A DNA stretch of 57,759 nucleotides from Methylococcales bacterium (GTDB lineage Bacteria > Pseudomonadota > Gammaproteobacteria > Methylococcales > Methylomonadaceae): NCBI GenBank assembly GCA_026399075.1, contig JAPLRR010000089.1, positions 77,149 to 134,907 of the forward strand, written 5' to 3'. Of this stretch, positions 44,705 to 54,376 are shown piece after piece. Every line of letters begins with the position of its first letter. Position 1 is the stretch's first letter. The notes under the pieces were generated by a model that did not search any database, was not told the origin of the DNA, and was given only the letters and a program-made list of their open reading frames with translations. Position numbers and translations under genes: made by a program.

Positions 44705-47700
44705 TGGATAGCCTGCAACCTGCTAAAAAACGTGGATTGACCAGCAAAATCGTCGAGGTCTTCACCACATCACAGTTGTCCATCTTGTTTTTGATCATCT
44801 CCTTATTGGCGGGTGCGGCCGCGCTGGTGCTGACACCGCGCGAAGAAGACCCGCAGATCGTTGTGCCAGTAATGGATGTGTTAATAGACTATCCAGGCGC
44901 ATCCAGTGAAGAGGTTGAAAAGTTGGTGGCTACGCCCTTAGAGGTGTTGCTGAAACAAATTGAAGGCGTGGAATATGTGTATTCCATTTCCCGGCCAGGT
45001 GCGGCGGTGGTGACAGTCCGCTATTTTGTGGGCCAAGATTTTGAAGACAGCTTGGTTAAAACCTGGGATCGGTTAATGTCCAACCAGGGCCTGATTCCAC
45101 CTGGGGTAACGCAATGGAAAGTCGCACCCGTTGAAATCGATAACGTGCCTATCGTGATGCTGACGCTTTCGGCACAAAATGATAATTACGATTCCATGGC
45201 TTTGCGGCGTATCGCTGATGAGCTGATCATTTCCCTACGCGGTGTGGCTGATGTGGGCAAAAGTTGGGTGGTCGGCGGTGAGCAGCGGCAAGTGTCGATT
45301 TATGCCAACCCCGCCCGGCTTGCTGCGCATGGCGTGACCTTGCTGGATATTACCCAAGCACTGGCCAATGCCAATGTGAATTTGCAAGTGGGCAGTTTTG
45401 CACGTGACAACCGTGAGATTCTGTTGGAAGCGGGGCCGCATTTTGGCTCATCAGATGAGGTGGCGGCAACTGTCATCAAGAGCGTGGCAGGGCGGCCCAT
45501 TTATTTGCGGGATGTGGCGCGTATTGAGGACGGCCCGGCGGATGTCAACCATTACACCCGCATCGGTTTTGGCCCAGCGGTAAATGACATGCCCACAATA
45601 GGCAAGGCCACGGGCAATCAGCCGCAAGTCGGGCAAGAACGGCAGATGGTCACCATAGCCGTTGCCAAACGTAAGGGCAGCAATGCCGTCAATGTTGCAG
45701 AGGCGGTGCTCGCCACCGCCGAAAAAATGCACGGTACTCTAATCCCCGAAGATGTGTTGATGACAGTCAGCCGGGATTATGGCGAAACCGCCAACCATAA
45801 AGTCAACGAACTGGTTAAACATTTAAGCTTTGCCATCGTGATTATTGTGGTGTTGCTGGCGTTTTCCCTAGGGATGAAGGAATCGTTCATTGTGTCCATC
45901 GCCGTGCCCATGACCTTGGCCTTGACCTTATTGCTGGATTATCTATCCGGCTACACGATAAACCGCGTGACCTTATTTGCCTTGATACTGGCCTTGGGTT
46001 TATTGGTTGATGACCCGATAGTCGATGTCGAAAATATCCACAGGCACTATAAACTGCGTAAAGAATCACCGCTACAAGCTTTGTTGACTGCCGTGGATGA
46101 GGTGAGGCCGCCAACCATTTTGGCGACGTTTACGGTGATTGTGTCATTTTTACCGATGTTTTTTATCACGGGCATGATGGGGCCGTATATGGCACCGATG
46201 GCGTTTAACGTGCCGATAGCGATGATTGTGTCCTTAATTGTCGCCTTTACTGTCACGCCTTGGGCCAGTTTTAAGCTGCTGCAATCCGATTATCATCAAC
46301 ACAGTGACGAGCCGCCGGAAGAGCTGAAGCAAACCGTCATTTATCGGGTTTACCGCGCGGCCTTGGGGCCCTTGTTGGCCACCTCAGGCCGTGCCAAATT
46401 ATTCTTACTGATTGTGCTGATCGCGTTTGTCGGCTCGACCCTGTTGGCCGTGACCCGCGCTGTGCCACTCAAATTATTGCCATTTGACAATAAAAACGAA
46501 CTGCAAGTGATTATCGATATGCCGCGCGGTGCAACGCTGGAACAAACCGACGAGGTCGCCAGGGCCGTGGGGCGTTATTTGGCGACTGTCAACGAAGTCA
46601 CTGATTACCAAACCTATACCGGCCTTGCTGCGCCTATGGATTTTAATGGCATGGTGCGCCATTACTATTTGCGTGGCGGTGCTTTTGTCGGCGAAGTGCG
46701 GATTAATTTATTGGCTAAAGACCAGCGCGAACAACAATCACACGAAATTGCCCTGCGCATCCGGCCGGAAATAGAAAAGATCAGTAAACAGTACGGCACT
46801 AACCTTAAGATCGTGGAAATCCCGCCAGGCCCGCCTGTGCTTTCCGATTTGGTTGCTGAAGTCTATGGCCCGCCAGAAGCAAGTGTCGCCAAACTGGTGG
46901 AAGTGTCCAAACGCATACGTACCGATATGGAGAAAACCGAGGGTGTGGTCGATGTCGATGACTATTCCGAAGCACCCCATGACAAAGTACATTTTAGGCT
47001 AAACCGTGAAAAAGCCGCCCTGTCTGGTGTCAGTGTCGCCCAAGTGGCGGAAACATTGGGCATTGCCGCCGCAGGCAAAATGGCAGGCATTGTGCATTTG
47101 GACAGCGAGCGCCAGCCTTTAGAGATCACCTTGCAATTGCCTAGGGCTTTGCGTTCGTCAGTGGCGGATTTGTTGGCGCTGCGGGTAAGGACAGGCCAAG
47201 GCGAATTAATACCGCTTAGCGAAATCGGCACGGCCAGCGTGGAAACCGAAGACCAGCCCATTTACCATAAAAATTTGCAGCGGGTGAATTATGTCGTTGC
47301 CAGCATGGCAGGCCGCAGTCCTGTGGAAGCCGTGTTTGACCTTAACGAGGTGTTGGACCAACGGCCTTTGCCAGATGGTTTTAGCGCCGAATTGGCAGGG
47401 GAGGGGGAATGGAAAATCACCGTTGATGTGTTTCGTGACCTAGGCTTGGCTTTTGCCGCCGCCTTGGTGATGATCTATGTGTTATTGGTCGGGCAAACCG
47501 GATCGCTGACTGTTCCGCTGGTAATGATGATCGCCATCCCGCTGACCGTCATCGGCATCATGCCAGGATTTTGGCTGCTTAACCAATTTATGGCAACACC
47601 GGTTGCAGGCTATCCCAACCCGATTTATTTCACCGCCACCGCCATGATAGGCATGATTGCCCTGGCAGGTATCGTCGTACGCAACTCAATTATCCTGATT

Positions 47701-47949
47701 GATTTTATCGAACGTATCCGCGCCCGTGCCGATGTGACGCTGGCAGAAGCCCTGATAGAAGCCGGGGCCATCCGCCTGCGGCCCATATTTTTAACCGCAG
47801 GGGCTGCCATGTTCGGCGCATTTGTGATTATCTTGGATCCCATATTTTCAGGGTTGGCCTGGAGCTTTATCTTTGGGATTTTTGCCTCGACTTTGTTTTC
47901 CTTGTTGGTGATTCCGGTAGTGTACTTCTTGATTAATAGGGAAGACTAA
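44704..47949 (+). CDS. RND family efflux transporter, inner-membrane subunit (AcrB type)
   Basis: 1081 residues with the twelve-helix RND plan and two large periplasmic loops. Start region TSQLSILFLIISLLAGAAAL, then PREEDPQIVVPVMDV and YPGASSEEVEKLVATPLE are typical of the family. The proton-relay helix has LILALGLLVDDPIVDVENIHRHY, with the paired Asp residues, and a Lys/Arg in the second half. C-terminal IALAGIVVRNSIILIDFIERIR and RLRPIFLTAGAAMFGA close the fold. Substrate is not readable; drug, solvent or lipid export are possible. Its stop converges with a 4-bp overlap on the gene at 47946. Confidence 0.94.
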   Translation: MDSLQPAKKRGLTSKIVEVFTTSQLSILFLIISLLAGAAALVLTPREEDPQIVVPVMDVLIDYPGASSEEVEKLVATPLEVLLKQIEGVEYVYSISRPGAAVVTVRYFVGQDFEDSLVKTWDRLMSNQGLIPPGVTQWKVAPVEIDNVPIVMLTLSAQNDNYDSMALRRIADELIISLRGVADVGKSWVVGGEQRQVSIYANPARLAAHGVTLLDITQALANANVNLQVGSFARDNREILLEAGPHFGSSDEVAATVIKSVAGRPIYLRDVARIEDGPADVNHYTRIGFGPAVNDMPTIGKATGNQPQVGQERQMVTIAVAKRKGSNAVNVAEAVLATAEKMHGTLIPEDVLMTVSRDYGETANHKVNELVKHLSFAIVIIVVLLAFSLGMKESFIVSIAVPMTLALTLLLDYLSGYTINRVTLFALILALGLLVDDPIVDVENIHRHYKLRKESPLQALLTAVDEVRPPTILATFTVIVSFLPMFFITGMMGPYMAPMAFNVPIAMIVSLIVAFTVTPWASFKLLQSDYHQHSDEPPEELKQTVIYRVYRAALGPLLATSGRAKLFLLIVLIAFVGSTLLAVTRAVPLKLLPFDNKNELQVIIDMPRGATLEQTDEVARAVGRYLATVNEVTDYQTYTGLAAPMDFNGMVRHYYLRGGAFVGEVRINLLAKDQREQQSHEIALRIRPEIEKISKQYGTNLKIVEIPPGPPVLSDLVAEVYGPPEASVAKLVEVSKRIRTDMEKTEGVVDVDDYSEAPHDKVHFRLNREKAALSGVSVAQVAETLGIAAAGKMAGIVHLDSERQPLEITLQLPRALRSSVADLLALRVRTGQGELIPLSEIGTASVETEDQPIYHKNLQRVNYVVASMAGRSPVEAVFDLNEVLDQRPLPDGFSAELAGEGEWKITVDVFRDLGLAFAAALVMIYVLLVGQTGSLTVPLVMMIAIPLTVIGIMPGFWLLNQFMATPVAGYPNPIYFTATAMIGMIALAGIVVRNSIILIDFIERIRARADVTLAEALIEAGAIRLRPIFLTAGAAMFGAFVIILDPIFSGLAWSFIFGIFASTLFSLLVIPVVYFLINRED

Positions 47950-48722
47950 GCAAGCAATTTTGCCCGGTTAATGCGTTTCGACATCACCATGCCGGCTACT
48001 CCGACAAGCAATAAGGGCAAACCCGATGGTCCTGGGACAAAGCTAAACTGGATGATGGGCGCCGAGGTAATTGCACTTTGGCCCGATAATTTGCCTGGGA
48101 TTGAGGTGGCCGAATAGCTTGTGGCACCTATGCCTTCGCTTACTGCCGAAAGGTTGTTAAAGATTGCATCCAAGAAAAAATTTGCATTTGCGTCCCCTTG
48201 TCCGGTGTGCCTAAGGGTAATGAGCAAGTCATTGCCATCGTAGAGATAAGGGGTGGAAAAGGGGATCACAAAGCCAAATGCATTGGGGTTGCCACCAGCA
48301 GTGAAGCTTCCTGCTGGCACTGTAAACGCGCCGCTACGCACGGTCACAGCATTCGCGCCGATGTTGTTGGCAAACGTGGTGCTGAGATTGCCGGGGCTAA
48401 ACATAGAATCGCTCAGTTGGATGTCATAATTCGTAAAAGTCATGGGGAGTGCTGGGTATGAACCTGATTGGTTAACGTTGGCCCTAAAGGCCATGCTAGT
48501 GATGGCAAGTCCGTTTAGGCCTGCAAACTGCGAAGCATCATACACATATTGGAACGTCCTGCCTGTATTAACAAACGCACCGGACTGTGCACCATTCGCA
48601 TCGCTATTGGTATAGGCGTTGGGCGTGGTGACCAGCACATTTGCCTGAGCCGACCCGAAAGTAAAAGCCAATGCCAAAACAAGTTTGGCAAACACTGCGG
48701 GTAAAGTATTTTTATGACGCAT
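47946..48722 (-). CDS. Exported protein with a PEP-CTERM-like C-terminal sorting signal
   Basis: 258 residues. A signal peptide (VFAKLVLALAFTFGSAQA) and, at the end, VPGPSGLPLLLVGVAGMVMSKRINRAK: a motif, a transmembrane helix and a basic tail, as in PEP-CTERM proteins sorted by exosortase/archaeosortase-type systems. The motif is VPGP rather than the usual VPEP. The middle part is a beta-rich, Asn/Ser/Thr-rich extracellular domain of unknown role. Many such proteins are linked to exopolysaccharide, and an exopolysaccharide locus begins 5 kb downstream. AGGAAA precedes the ATG. The gene's stop overlaps the RND stop. Confidence 0.82.
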   Translation of the reverse strand: MRHKNTLPAVFAKLVLALAFTFGSAQANVLVTTPNAYTNSDANGAQSGAFVNTGRTFQYVYDASQFAGLNGLAITSMAFRANVNQSGSYPALPMTFTNYDIQLSDSMFSPGNLSTTFANNIGANAVTVRSGAFTVPAGSFTAGGNPNAFGFVIPFSTPYLYDGNDLLITLRHTGQGDANANFFLDAIFNNLSAVSEGIGATSYSATSIPGKLSGQSAITSAPIIQFSFVPGPSGLPLLLVGVAGMVMSKRINRAKLLA

Positions 48723-48978
48723 TGGTTTTTCCTACTATTTATTTTGTTGGCGGGTTTAATAGCGTAACCTGACACTGGATAATGAAGCAAGGCAGTATAT
48801 TTCATCGTCCCAAGCAGGAATTAACCTTGCTGATTATAGTTCTGCTTCTGGGTTTAAGGTAAAAAGCCTTACGCCATGCTTAGGAAGGTGCATGAAATAA
48901 CTTACCCAAGTCCGTGAAATGATTTTTCAGTGGTAAATATTCAGACCCCTACATTATAAATCACGAAGCGCCATAAAA

Positions 48979-49164
48979 ATGATGTACATTACCTTCCATG
49001 AATACGATGACCATGACCAAATGCAACTGACTGAGGAAGACTTGCTGGGTTTTCCGAAGGAAGTCCTGAGGGTCTTTAGTGGTCAAATTACTGAACGATT
49101 TAAAGGAAGTGCGTTAACAGTTAAGACAGACATCGCGGGGCAGTTCGCGGCTACCGGGCAGTGA
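48979..49164 (+). CDS. Small hypothetical protein, uncertain
   Basis: 61 codons (MMYITFHEYDDHDQMQLTEEDLLGF to AGQFAATGQ), acidic at the N-terminus. No ribosome site is evident and no family is recognised. It could be a gene remnant like the broken gene that follows. Given at low confidence. Confidence 0.3.
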   Translation: MMYITFHEYDDHDQMQLTEEDLLGFPKEVLRVFSGQITERFKGSALTVKTDIAGQFAATGQ

Positions 49165-49215
49165 CCTTCAAAACCTGCTGCTTACGTCAACAGTCGCCTT
49201 GGATTTATTTAGCTG

Positions 49216-49445
49216 CGGTGATTCGTCAAAGACGGGAATGTTCACGGTGGCGGCTACTATTATGACCATGATGATGGTATCGGTGTCGGCGTTGCAGGTA
49301 TAGCAATCGGATTGATGATAACAGCCGCCGCGCTTCCTCCTTCGTGCAGTACGGTTTCAGTTAATGGTATTGCAGCAGCAACTGGTATCAAACGCAATAT
49401 TCCGGCTCGCAAGTTAATTATATCGTCGTCAATTCGTCTTTTTAA
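49216..49445 (+). pseudogene. Frameshifted Gly-rich outer-membrane protein gene remnant
   Basis: One frame reads NVHGGGYYYDHDDGIGVGVAGIAIG and then AALPPSCSTVSVNG; the next shift, at about 49367, gives YCSSNWYQTQYSGSQVNYIVVNSS and a stop at 49443-49445. Together they resemble small glycine-rich proteins ending in a Cys, NWYQ and VVVN pattern. A 5' end with start codon and signal peptide is not visible. A single frameshift plus loss of the start would inactivate it. The remaining 49446-49584 has no gene. Confidence 0.6.
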
Positions 49446-49584
49446 ACTGATGGGCTTTCGGGCTTTTGACTTTTCAGGCAGATGTTTTCAAAGCAAAATT
49501 AATTTAGTATCGGGATTGTAGCAACGTATCAAGCTGTTGTGCTTGATAATCAACAGATGACCCTTCACAAATGGAAAATAAAAT

Positions 49585-51129
49585 ATGAAAGTACTCAAGA
49601 TGTCACTGCAATTATTAGTCTTGATTGCCTCCTGGATCAGTGTATCCCCGGTACTGGCGCAAGAAAGCAAGCCGAATATTCTGGTGATATTCGGCGATGA
49701 TGTCGGCTGGATGAACATTTCCTCCTATGGTAGCGATATCATGGGCGTGAAGACACCCAATATTGATCGGATAGGCCAAGAAGGGTTACGGTTAAGTTCT
49801 TTCTATGCGCAGCCGAGTTGCACGGCCGGGCGAGCCTCCTTTATCACCGGCCAGTTGCCGGTGCGCACCGGGTTGACTACTGTCGGCACGACGGGCTCAC
49901 CTGCGGGTTTGCAAAAGGAAGACATCACGCTCGCCGAGATTCTGAAGTCGCGCGGCTACACCACTGCACAATTCGGCAAGAACCACCTCGGCGATCTGGA
50001 AGCTCATCTGCCGCACCGCCATGGCTTCGACGAATTCTGGGGCAACCTGTATCACCTCAATGGCAACGAGGATCTCGAAGATCCCGATCGGCCCACCAAC
50101 CCCGACTTCCGTAAGAAATTTGACCCGCGCGGCATAGTCTCAGGCACCGCCGACGGCCCGACCAAGGATGAAGGCCCGTTGACGGTTGAACGCATGAAAA
50201 CCTTCGATGACGAGGTTGCGGCGAAGTCGCTGGACTTTCTTGATCGCCGCGCGAAAGATGGCAAACCGTTCTTTCTTTGGCACAACGCGACACGCCAACA
50301 CGTGTTCATCCACCTGAAGAAGGAAGCCGAGGGGCAGTCGCGCGCGGGTAAAGAAGATGTGTACGGCAACGGACTTAAAGAGCACGACGCCCATGTCGGC
50401 CAGTTATTGGATAAGCTCGCCCAGACTAACCTCGACAAAAACACCATTGTTATCTACACGACCGACAATGGCGCTTACCAGTATATGTGGCCGGAAGGTG
50501 GCACTTCGCCGTTTCGGGGCGATAAGGGCACGACTTGGGAGGGCGGTGTGCGTGTGCCGTTTCTGGTTCGCTGGCCAGGTGCGCCTGCCGGTCGTGTGAG
50601 CAGTGACATCGTCGACATGACGGACTTGCTGCCGACGCTTGCCGCTGCGGCGGGTGAACCGGATGTCGTCGAAAAACTGAAAAAGGGCGGAAGCTACGGC
50701 GGCCGCAGCTACAAACTCCACCTCGACGGCTTTGACCAGACGGCGCTGTTCACCGGCAAGAGTAACGAGTCTGCACGCGACTTCGTTTTTTACTACGACG
50801 AAACCGTGCTGACCGCCATCCGCTACAAGCAGTTTAAGGTCACCTTCTCGGCAAAGATGGATGGGCATTGGGACGATCCCTTGGAAAACCTCGGACGACC
50901 AGTGATCACCAATCTGCTGATGGACCCGTTCGAGCGGCAGTGGGGTGACGTGAACCGGCAGTACGCGGAACACAAGGGCTGGGTTCTGACACCGATACTG
51001 GGCATTGCCATGCAGCACATCGCGACCTTCAAGGCATTTCCTGTCCGTCAGGTCGGTTTGAGCGCCCAAATGGGCAAAACCCTTGAAGGCATCCAGTCGC
51101 AGATCCTCAAAATCCAGCATGCGGATTAG
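49585..51129 (+). CDS. Exported sulfatase (arylsulfatase family)
   Basis: 514 residues with a signal peptide (MSLQLLVLIASWISVSPVLA, then QESKPNILVIFGDD). The sulfatase motif is CTAGRASFITG, so Cys should become formylglycine (C-x-A-x-R variant). Other metal and active-site parts: DDVGW near the start, GKNHLGD, TTDNGAYQ and the FRGDKGTTWEGGVRVP loop. It would cleave sulfate esters or related phosphoryl/sulfuryl esters in the periplasm. Codon third positions from about 49800 look GC-richer than in neighbouring genes. An outer-membrane channel gene follows. It needs a sulfatase-modifying enzyme; none lies in the window. Confidence 0.92.
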   Translation: MKVLKMSLQLLVLIASWISVSPVLAQESKPNILVIFGDDVGWMNISSYGSDIMGVKTPNIDRIGQEGLRLSSFYAQPSCTAGRASFITGQLPVRTGLTTVGTTGSPAGLQKEDITLAEILKSRGYTTAQFGKNHLGDLEAHLPHRHGFDEFWGNLYHLNGNEDLEDPDRPTNPDFRKKFDPRGIVSGTADGPTKDEGPLTVERMKTFDDEVAAKSLDFLDRRAKDGKPFFLWHNATRQHVFIHLKKEAEGQSRAGKEDVYGNGLKEHDAHVGQLLDKLAQTNLDKNTIVIYTTDNGAYQYMWPEGGTSPFRGDKGTTWEGGVRVPFLVRWPGAPAGRVSSDIVDMTDLLPTLAAAAGEPDVVEKLKKGGSYGGRSYKLHLDGFDQTALFTGKSNESARDFVFYYDETVLTAIRYKQFKVTFSAKMDGHWDDPLENLGRPVITNLLMDPFERQWGDVNRQYAEHKGWVLTPILGIAMQHIATFKAFPVRQVGLSAQMGKTLEGIQSQILKIQHAD

Positions 51130-51143
51130 ATTGGTTGATCATT

Positions 51144-52142
51144 ATGATACAAGCACCTAAACCAGCCCATTATTCTTTTCTTATGGCGTCTTTCGGCGCT
51201 GTAACGTTTATCCGCAGTGCGGCACTGGCGCTTAGTTTCGCCTATCCGCCCGCGGCGCTTGCTACAGAAGGCGGTACGGGGCACTACCTGCCGGGCGTTA
51301 TTGCAACACTGATCGATCTTGCGCCAACGAAACCGGGCTGGGTCGTCGAACCTATCTATTTACATTACCAAGGGAGCGCCTCGGTTACCAAGAGCATCCC
51401 GCTAGCTGGGGACATCACTGCCGGGCTGAATGCAAAAAGCGACGCCGCTCTGCTCGGAGGTCTGTATACGTTCGGGCAGACTGTGTTGGGCGCACACTAC
51501 AGTGTCGGCACTTACCTTCCCTACGTTTGGCTCAGTGCGGAGGCGAATATTAGCACCCCGTTCGGAAAGGTACGACGCCGGGATACCACGGATGGAATCG
51601 GCGACATGACGCTGATTCCAGCCATGCTTGCATGGAAATCGGGGTTTTGGCAGTTCAATGCCCTCCTTCCGATTTATGCGCCTACAGGCGGTTATAAAGT
51701 CGGGCAACTGGCCAATACGGGTTTAAACTACTGGACTTTCGACCCCACCATTGGAGCCGCTTACAACAACGAAAAAATCGGCTTCAACTCAGCTTTGCAC
51801 ATAGGCATCACTGCCAATACAAAAAACTACGACACCAACTACACCAGTGGCTCGACACTACACCTCGATGGCAGTATCCAACAACTTCTGCCAGCAGGGC
51901 CGGGTTATATTGGTGTCGGCGCTGAAGCTTTCTACTTGCAGCAGGTGGTCGGGGATAGCGGCACGGGCGCTAAATTCGGTAACTTCAAGGGGCACACGGT
52001 AGGCATCGGCCCGGTTTTGTCCTTCATCCTGCCGGTTGGCAAGGAAACTTTTGTAACGGAATTTAGATGGTTGCCCGAGCTTGATGTCAAACGCAGGCTG
52101 GACGGTAATTATTTCTGGTTAAAAGCGGTTTATCAGTTCTGA
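51144..52142 (+). CDS. Outer-membrane channel of the SphA/phenol-degradation MetA type
   Basis: 332 residues. Signal peptide with a hydrophobic stretch ending PPAALA before TEGG. The rest is beta-strands with a Gly/aromatic pattern (GGTGHYLPG, LPIYAPTGGYKVG, NTGLNYWTFDP, GHTVGIGPVLSF) and a final aromatic residue (Phe in VYQF), as in outer-membrane barrels of the transporter family PF13557. It would let small, probably hydrophobic or sulfated, solutes through. It follows the sulfatase by 14 bp, so they are an operon and share the GC-richer composition. Start 51144 was taken over a TTG at 51135; no ribosome site is strong. Confidence 0.85.
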   Translation: MIQAPKPAHYSFLMASFGAVTFIRSAALALSFAYPPAALATEGGTGHYLPGVIATLIDLAPTKPGWVVEPIYLHYQGSASVTKSIPLAGDITAGLNAKSDAALLGGLYTFGQTVLGAHYSVGTYLPYVWLSAEANISTPFGKVRRRDTTDGIGDMTLIPAMLAWKSGFWQFNALLPIYAPTGGYKVGQLANTGLNYWTFDPTIGAAYNNEKIGFNSALHIGITANTKNYDTNYTSGSTLHLDGSIQQLLPAGPGYIGVGAEAFYLQQVVGDSGTGAKFGNFKGHTVGIGPVLSFILPVGKETFVTEFRWLPELDVKRRLDGNYFWLKAVYQF

Positions 52143-52281
52143 AATTGCTAAGCTAGCTTCTTCTGGCCCCGAAACTGATACAACGACTACACATGAATGT
52201 CGAACCAGTAGGAAAATAGATATAGCCACTTGGGGCGGTAGCGTTAGCCGGGTTTATTTTTCAAAATCTTGAGAGGTCATA

Positions 52282-52481
52282 ATGTTACTGTTATTAACGA
52301 TAAAGCTTGCTATCACTGCACTGGCTTTTGCTACGGGTCTTAGCGCTACCCGCGAAGATTTATTCTGGATATGGCGATCCCCGCCGCTTTTCTGTTCGCT
52401 TCAGCACTCGTGAGCATCCCTTATGTCCGTTGGAGAAAAAGAGTCGCCAGTCAGCTTATTCAAGAAGAAGTTGTGCGCTAA
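52282..52481 (+). pseudogene. Membrane-protein remnant, frameshifted
   Basis: ATG 52282 starts a hydrophobic segment (LLLLTIKLAITALAFATGLSATREDLFWIWRSP) that ends after 40 or so codons. A second frame from 52371 encodes AIPAAFLFASALVSIPYVRWRKRVASQLIQ and stops at 52479-52481. The first part recalls N-termini of bile-acid/sodium-symporter-like carriers, but the rest of such a protein is missing. GAGAGG precedes the ATG. The remaining 52143-52281 has no gene. Confidence 0.4.
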
Positions 52482-52552
52482 TTCAATGGATTAATAAAAA
52501 CCCAACCAAATAATCAAAAAACAACCACAAAACCATCAATTGAGAATCAAGC

Positions 52553-52834
52553 ATGAAAACAAACGCAAAAAAATCTATCCTAAAAACAATAATATTTCTC
52601 GCCGCAATATTGTCTGTCCCGCTCAGTTCAGCAGGTGTACTCGACCCCGATTGCACTGCCTCTAAAGCGGCCAAAAGCGCGGCCGCGAAAGCGACCGTAG
52701 GTGTCGGCGGCCGTTGTTCGCCAGCTGAGGCAGCAAAGGATACCGCCAAGAAAGCAACCGGGATTGAAGGTAAAGTGCCGTCTGGCAAAACCGCTGATCT
52801 TACCAAGGGCGCTGCAAAGGCGGTCGTGAAATAA
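52553..52834 (+). CDS. Small secreted Ala/Lys-rich protein
   Basis: 93 residues. A signal peptide (ILKTIIFLAAILSVPLSSA) precedes a mature part of about 65 residues with two Cys (PDCTASKAA and GRCSPAEAA) and repeated A-K-S/T-A patterns that look like a helical, positively charged protein. No enzymatic motif. It follows the sulfatase and channel genes and may belong to them, but the function is unknown. Confidence 0.7.
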   Translation: MKTNAKKSILKTIIFLAAILSVPLSSAGVLDPDCTASKAAKSAAAKATVGVGGRCSPAEAAKDTAKKATGIEGKVPSGKTADLTKGAAKAVVK

Positions 52835-53336
52835 GGCTTGTCGTTCGGACGCCGGTTATGCCCGCGCTTTCGTATGCCAGAACTTTTATTATGGCGTATT
52901 TCCCGTTAGCTGGTAGGTGGAAATACATGCTAACTTTTTGCAATTCGCTTATCCGCACCTACAGTCGCCCAGCTTTTTTCTGCACGTTCCTTAATGAATC
53001 AGGGCTACAACATCGTCCGAAGTATCGCCCCCGCAGATTTTTACGTAAGACTATCTTCTGGGCAAAAATATAACAGTGTCGCATTATAAATTCACTCGGC
53101 AATCATGCTGAGGATTTTTTAATTGACGATTGGATTTCCCAGGCCGCAGAATTCATGCAAAAGCCGCCTGAATTTCGTCAGTGGTAACGTATAGGGAATT
53201 CAATTTATAGTTTTTAGTCGATTAATGTCATAATAATGCTTGTTAGGCTGTGTGCGACAATAGCCATTTCCCAGAAGATTTCAGTACAATATTTTAATAT
53301 CCACATCCACACATTTCATTTACAGGAAATCCGCTC
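52835..53336. other. Gene-poor gap before the exopolysaccharide locus
   Basis: This 502-bp gap has an open frame at 52858-53073 without protein-like features and, at about 53095-53187, a short remnant reading FLIDDWISQAAEFMQKPPEFRQW that lacks a start. A promoter for the gmd operon should lie near 53220-53320, an AT-rich stretch, but no box is convincing. Confidence 0.45.
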
Positions 53337-54374
53337 ATGAATAAAACCGCAGTTATTACTGGCATTACTGGTCAAGATGGTGCCTATCTTGCTGAGTTGC
53401 TGCTTAACAAAGGGTATACTGTTTATGGCACTTATCGCCGCACCAGTTCAGTCAATTTTTGGCGTATTGAAGAGCTGGGGGTTGATAAACACCCTAAGCT
53501 GCATTTGGTTGAATATGACTTGACCGATCTGGGATCGAGTATCCGCCTGTTACAGACGACAGGGGCAACAGAAGTTTATAATTTGGCTGCACAGAGTTTT
53601 GTGGGCGTGTCGTTTGACCAACCTGCAACGACAGCGCAAATTACCGGGATTGGGCCTTTGCATTTGCTGGAAGCGATACGTATCGTAGACACGTCCATCC
53701 GTTTCTATCAAGCCAGCACTTCCGAGATGTTTGGCAAAGTCCAAGCTATCCCACAAATTGAAAGCACACCGTTTTATCCGCGTAGCCCTTATGGTGTGGC
53801 TAAGCTTTACGCCCACTGGATGACGGTTAATTATCGTGAGAGCTACGATATCTTTGCCAGCAGCGGCATTTTGTTCAATCATGAGTCGCCACTACGCGGC
53901 CGCGAGTTTGTTACCCGCAAAATTACCGACAGCATGGCCAAAATAAGCTTAGGCAAGTTGGATGTGTTGGAATTGGGCAATATGGATGCCAAACGTGATT
54001 GGGGCTTTGCCAAAGAATATGTGGAAGGCATGTGGCGTATGTTGCAAGCCGATGTGCCAGACACTTACGTGTTGGCGACCAACCGTACCGAAACTGTGCG
54101 TGATTTTGTCACCATGGCGGGTAAGGCGGCGGGCTTTGATTTAGTATGGGAGGGCACTGCAGAAAATGAGGTCGCCAAGGATAGCCAAACTGGCAAAACC
54201 GTCGTGCAGGTCAACCCCAAATTTTACCGCCCAGCTGAAGTTGAGCTGCTGATCGGTAATCCAGAAAAAGCCAAAAATGATTTGGGATGGGAGCCAAAAA
54301 CCACGCTTGAGGAATTGTGTAAAATGATGGTGGAAGCGGATATTACCAGAAACAAAGCTGGGTTTTCTTTCTAA
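53337..54374 (+). CDS. gmd: GDP-mannose 4,6-dehydratase
   Basis: 345 residues, an extended short-chain dehydrogenase. It converts GDP-D-mannose to GDP-4-keto-6-deoxy-D-mannose. NADP-binding [12 protein letters not shown] at the start, YRRTSSVN, then the catalytic TSEMFG (Thr, Glu) and YGVAKLYAH (Tyr, Lys). [26 protein letters not shown] near the C-terminus is typical of Gmd. AGGAAAT is placed just before the ATG. The next gene starts 2 bp after the stop, so the two are co-transcribed, together making GDP-6-deoxyhexose for an exopolysaccharide. Confidence 0.96.
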   Translation: MNKTAVITGITGQDGAYLAELLLNKGYTVYGTYRRTSSVNFWRIEELGVDKHPKLHLVEYDLTDLGSSIRLLQTTGATEVYNLAAQSFVGVSFDQPATTAQITGIGPLHLLEAIRIVDTSIRFYQASTSEMFGKVQAIPQIESTPFYPRSPYGVAKLYAHWMTVNYRESYDIFASSGILFNHESPLRGREFVTRKITDSMAKISLGKLDVLELGNMDAKRDWGFAKEYVEGMWRMLQADVPDTYVLATNRTETVRDFVTMAGKAAGFDLVWEGTAENEVAKDSQTGKTVVQVNPKFYRPAEVELLIGNPEKAKNDLGWEPKTTLEELCKMMVEADITRNKAGFSF

Positions 54375-54376
54375 CC

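Noticed and set aside
50404..51120. 238-codon minus-strand frame
   Set aside because: Antisense to the sulfatase gene; no independent features.
52858..53073. 71-codon frame after the small secreted protein
   Set aside because: Composition is not protein-like and no start signal is seen.
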